NCBI GenBank assembly: GCA_018663815.1
Contig: JABJPQ010000272.1
Span: 1 to 8,131 of the forward strand
Direction of reading: 5' to 3'
Length of the DNA stretch: 8,131 bases
Source: Halobacteriovoraceae bacterium
GTDB lineage: Bacteria > Bdellovibrionota > Bacteriovoracia > Bacteriovoracales > Bacteriovoracaceae
The notes below the pieces were generated by a model. That model saw nothing but the letters and a program-made list of their open reading frames with translations. It was not told the DNA's origin and ran no database searches. Within the stretch, counting starts at the first letter, position 1. Every line of letters starts with the position of its first letter. The position numbers were made by a program, and so were the translations under genes. Positions 5,854 through 8,131 of this stretch are shown piece by piece.

Positions 5854-6758
5854 AACACTTTATATTCCATCAACATCTCAATTCCATCAGGTGTTTCTAT
5901 CTCCCCTACTTGTTTAAATCCACATTTTTCATAACACGCAATGGCCCTCGTGTTAGATGGAACAGGATCTGTAATGATCTTTGAAATTTTATAATTACAA
6001 ATAAGTAGTTTTATAAATTCACTAATCATTTTGGTACCATGTCCTTGTCCAATCATATCAGCTTCCCCAATATATTGATCAATTCCAACAACATCATCAG
6101 CAATGTCTTCCCACCAACCATCTCCTACCTTGCTGGCCCAGTAAAATTGGATATAACCTATAGGTCTGTCTTGACAATATATTAAAAATTGTTTGACCGT
6201 TTTCGATAATGTTTTTAGAACATATTTCTCATAAGACTCTTCCCAACTCTCACCATCATCCCAAAACTCTTTCACATGTGGGTTTTGTAACCAGCGCTCA
6301 ATAATTGGTAAGTCAGTTTCTTTTAACTCATCATAAAAATAGCGAGGTAGATACTCTCCCATTCCCCCCATAAGACGATCTCTCGCATCTTCGATAGGAA
6401 GCCAATAGTAATCAAACTTCATTCCTTTATCTTCTTCACCAGCAGAAACAATATGCATCCACTGGGACCTAGCCTCATTAGATTTTAATAAATAAACTCC
6501 TCGCTTATGCAGCTGGTTTTTCTTTTGAAGCATATAATCAAATTGGCCTAGATATAAATCGGTATGATGAAATTCTAAGCCGGACTCTTCAAAAACTTCT
6601 CTCAAAACAGCACAGTCAAATGATTCACCAGAATCTACTGTGCCGCCTGGAACTTGAGGGTTAACTTCAGGCTGATCTCTATGATCAAAGACCAAAAGTT
6701 CTCTTACGCCATTATTGATTCTAATAATATAAGCCAGGACTTTATCTCTACTAATCAT
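5850..6758 (-). CDS. Nudix hydrolase fused to AAC(6')-Ib-like GNAT acetyltransferase
   Basis: A 302-residue two-domain protein. The N-terminal Nudix domain (about 1-135) has a complete Nudix box from G39 to L61: G-x5-E45-x7-R53-E54-V-x-E57-E58-x-G60-L, so the metal-binding glutamates are intact. The C-terminal domain (about 145-302) is a GNAT enzyme strongly resembling aminoglycoside 6'-N-acetyltransferases of the AAC(6')-Ib type: GDGWWE (212-217), GIDQ (225-228), acetyl-CoA loop GQGHGT (237-242), TDPVPSNTRAIACYEKCGF (263-281) and TPDG (289-292). It may hydrolyse a nucleoside-diphosphate-type compound and acetylate an amine; aminoglycoside acetylation is possible but unproven. A GTG at 6773 is an alternative start in the same frame. 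I prefer ATG 6758 because MISRDKVLAYI looks like a natural Nudix N-terminus and GAGAG lies eight bases upstream. First gene of the minus-strand operon; its TGA overlaps the next ATG. Confidence 0.9.
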   Translation of the reverse strand: MISRDKVLAYIIRINNGVRELLVFDHRDQPEVNPQVPGGTVDSGESFDCAVLREVFEESGLEFHHTDLYLGQFDYMLQKKNQLHKRGVYLLKSNEARSQWMHIVSAGEEDKGMKFDYYWLPIEDARDRLMGGMGEYLPRYFYDELKETDLPIIERWLQNPHVKEFWDDGESWEESYEKYVLKTLSKTVKQFLIYCQDRPIGYIQFYWASKVGDGWWEDIADDVVGIDQYIGEADMIGQGHGTKMISEFIKLLICNYKISKIITDPVPSNTRAIACYEKCGFKQVGEIETPDGIEMLMEYKVL

Positions 6759-6783
6759 CTCGTTTTCTCTCACACAATATTAT

Positions 6784-6861
6784 CTATACTTCTCTAGAGT
6801 CAGGATCATAAACTCTTGCCAAGGCATGATGCGCAACAACATCTACTGTAAAGCTTATCCA
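6784..6861 (-). pseudogene. Possible C-terminal gene relic upstream of the Nudix gene
   Basis: A 25-codon open stretch without a good start ends at TAG 6786-6784, just before the Nudix-acetyltransferase start. It would read ...FTVDVVAHHALARVYDPDSR... and is less AT-rich than the sequence around it. It could be the tail of a lost upstream gene, or chance. It is too short to identify. Confidence 0.2.
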
Positions 6862-6891
6862 TATTTAATATCACACTATAAAACCTACTCA

Positions 6892-6897
6892 TACAAT
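6892..6897 (+). promoter_or_regulatory. Possible -10 element of the OsmC-YcaO gene
   Basis: TACAAT lies 14 bases before the ATG at 6912; no good -35 is visible at 17 bases (TATCAC). If real, the leader would be only about seven or eight bases, in keeping with the absence of a Shine-Dalgarno before 6912. Two AAGCTTA heptamers (6851-6857 and 6904-6910) flank it. Confidence 0.3.
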
Positions 6898-6911
6898 GCT
6901 AATAAGCTTAC

Positions 6912-8131
6912 ATGCAAATTACTATAAATTTTTTAGAAAAGTTAAAACTCGCAGCTAAATTTGATGATTTTAGCATTATTAGCGATCAGCCTATTCGTTA
7001 CAAAGGTGATGGTTCTGCTCCGGGGCCATTTGATTACTTTCTAGCAGCATCGGCCTTATGTGCAGGCTACTTTGTTAAAGTTTATTGCCAGGCCCGTAAT
7101 ATTCCCATGGACGACATTAAACTTACCCAAGACAATATCGTTGATCCGGAAAATAGATATAAACAAACTTTTATGATCCAACTTGAATTACCTAAAAGCG
7201 TTTCCCAAAAAGACCGTGCCGGTATTCTTAGATCCATTGAAAGATGCAGTGTAAAAAAAACGATTCAGCAAGCTCCAGAATTTAGCATCCAAATAATTGA
7301 TGCAAAAACACCAGTAGAGTCTAGAACAGAGCCTGATTCAAAAACAATGATTCTAGGCAAGGACTGCTCATTAGAAGAAACAATTTCTAATATGACAGGT
7401 ATATTGAAATCTCTAGGTGTCAAAATAGAGATCCATTCTTGGCGAAACCCCGTTCCAAATGTTTGGTCAGTCCATATTCGCGATGCAGATTCGCCTATGA
7501 ATTTCACTAATGGCAAGGGTGCCAGTAAAGATGCGGCTCTGTGCTCTGCGCTTGGTGAGTATATTGAGCGCTTAAGCACTAATTATTTTTATAACGATTA
7601 TTTCTTAGGTGAAAAGATTGCAAATGCAGATTTTGTTCACTACCCAAATGAAAAATGGTTTAAGCCTGGACCTAATAATAGTATTCCTAAAGGTTTAATG
7701 GATGAATACCTACTGAATGAATATGAGCTAGACAATGAACTTAGAGCATCTCATTTAGTTGATACTAACTCAGGTCATACTGAGCGCGGAATTTGCGCCA
7801 CACCTTATGTAAGACAATCAAACCAAGAAGTTGTTTACATACCTGTAAACCTAGTTGGAAATCTATTTGTTAGTAATGGTATGAGTGCAGGTAATACAAA
7901 GTTTGAGGCTAGAGTTCAAGCACTCGCAGAGATTTTTGAACGAGCAGTAAAAAACCAAATTATAGAACAAGAATTAACACTTCCAGATATTCCAAATGAA
8001 GTCTTAGAAAAATATCCTAAAATTTTAGCAGGAATTAAAGAGCTAGAAACCAAGGGATTTCCCGTCTTGGTAAAAGATGCATCCCTTGGTGGAAAATTCC
8101 CTGTTATCAATGTCACACTGATGAACCCAAA
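6912..8131 (+). CDS. ycaO: OsmC-YcaO fusion protein, ribosomal protein S12 methylthiolation accessory factor (partial, 3' end outside window)
   Basis: The frame is open from ATG 6912 to the right edge (406 complete codons). Residues 1 to about 140 form an OsmC-like domain: PFDYFLAASALCAGYFVKVY with C50 and IERCSVKK with C112, the two positions of the OsmC thiol pair. From about residue 145 it matches E. coli YcaO from its N-terminus: NPVPNVWSVHIRD, NGKGASKDAALCSALGEYIER (200-220, with the ATP/Mg-binding glutamates E216 and E219), RGICATPYVRQS, NLFVSNGMSAGNT and EARVQALAEIFERAVKN. YcaO-domain enzymes use ATP to activate amide carbonyls; E. coli YcaO assists RimO in beta-methylthiolation of the S12 aspartate. 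Full length should be about 720-730 residues, so somewhat over half is present. E. coli YcaO lacks the OsmC part. It is transcribed divergently from the Nudix operon. No Shine-Dalgarno is visible at the start. Confidence 0.93.
   Translation, partial: MQITINFLEKLKLAAKFDDFSIISDQPIRYKGDGSAPGPFDYFLAASALCAGYFVKVYCQARNIPMDDIKLTQDNIVDPENRYKQTFMIQLELPKSVSQKDRAGILRSIERCSVKKTIQQAPEFSIQIIDAKTPVESRTEPDSKTMILGKDCSLEETISNMTGILKSLGVKIEIHSWRNPVPNVWSVHIRDADSPMNFTNGKGASKDAALCSALGEYIERLSTNYFYNDYFLGEKIANADFVHYPNEKWFKPGPNNSIPKGLMDEYLLNEYELDNELRASHLVDTNSGHTERGICATPYVRQSNQEVVYIPVNLVGNLFVSNGMSAGNTKFEARVQALAEIFERAVKNQIIEQELTLPDIPNEVLEKYPKILAGIKELETKGFPVLVKDASLGGKFPVINVTLMNP

Noticed and set aside
7265..8116. Minus-strand open frames at 7265-7579 and 7916-8116
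   Set aside because: Both lie antisense inside the conserved OsmC-YcaO frame, which aligns continuously across them.
1..8131. tRNA, rRNA, CRISPR arrays, insertion sequences
   Set aside because: No cloverleaf, rRNA core sequence, regularly spaced repeats, transposase or terminal inverted repeats were visible on either strand.

Overview
The window is AT-rich DNA from a Gram-negative bacterium. It carries a lipobox lipoprotein, two other exported proteins with Sec-type signal peptides, and a YcaO protein very close in sequence to the enterobacterial/vibrio type. The low GC, the small secreted proteins of unknown family and the N/S/G-rich beta-helix lipoprotein would suit a marine or predatory lineage such as the Bacteriovorax/Halobacteriovorax group or a low-GC gammaproteobacterium. 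That placement is inference only; there is no rRNA or other decisive marker.

Left part (1-2947). A minus-strand gene runs off the left edge. It has a good Shine-Dalgarno, a TTG start and a signal-like N-terminus, but a tandem decamer interrupts its frame; removing one decamer copy restores one continuous reading frame. Next, on the plus strand, come a small exported protein of unknown family (629-961) followed by a perfect 23-bp palindrome, and a 615-residue lipoprotein with a right-handed beta-helix body (1100-2947). The lipoprotein gene has an extended -10 promoter so close that the mRNA is probably leaderless.

Middle (3073-5418). A KefB/KefC-type cation/proton antiporter lacking the usual C-terminal nucleotide-sensing domain ends exactly where a convergent exported-protein gene ends, with no bases between them. 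From here to 6773 all genes are on the minus strand. Two abutting segments, 4308-4800 and 4801-5418, share the same left end (23 bp, 22 identical) and the same right end (20 bp identical within a longer similar stretch) but carry unrelated genes: an exported helical protein and a P-loop kinase. This is the strongest unexplained structure in the window.

Right part (5380-8131). A Nudix hydrolase fused to an AAC(6')-Ib-like acetyltransferase is translationally coupled (ATGA overlap) to a small P-loop kinase and followed by a paralogous kinase. Together they look like an accessory nucleotide or small-molecule modification operon. Divergently transcribed from it is the start of an OsmC-YcaO fusion protein, cut by the window's right edge; its YcaO part corresponds to the accessory factor for methylthiolation of ribosomal protein S12.
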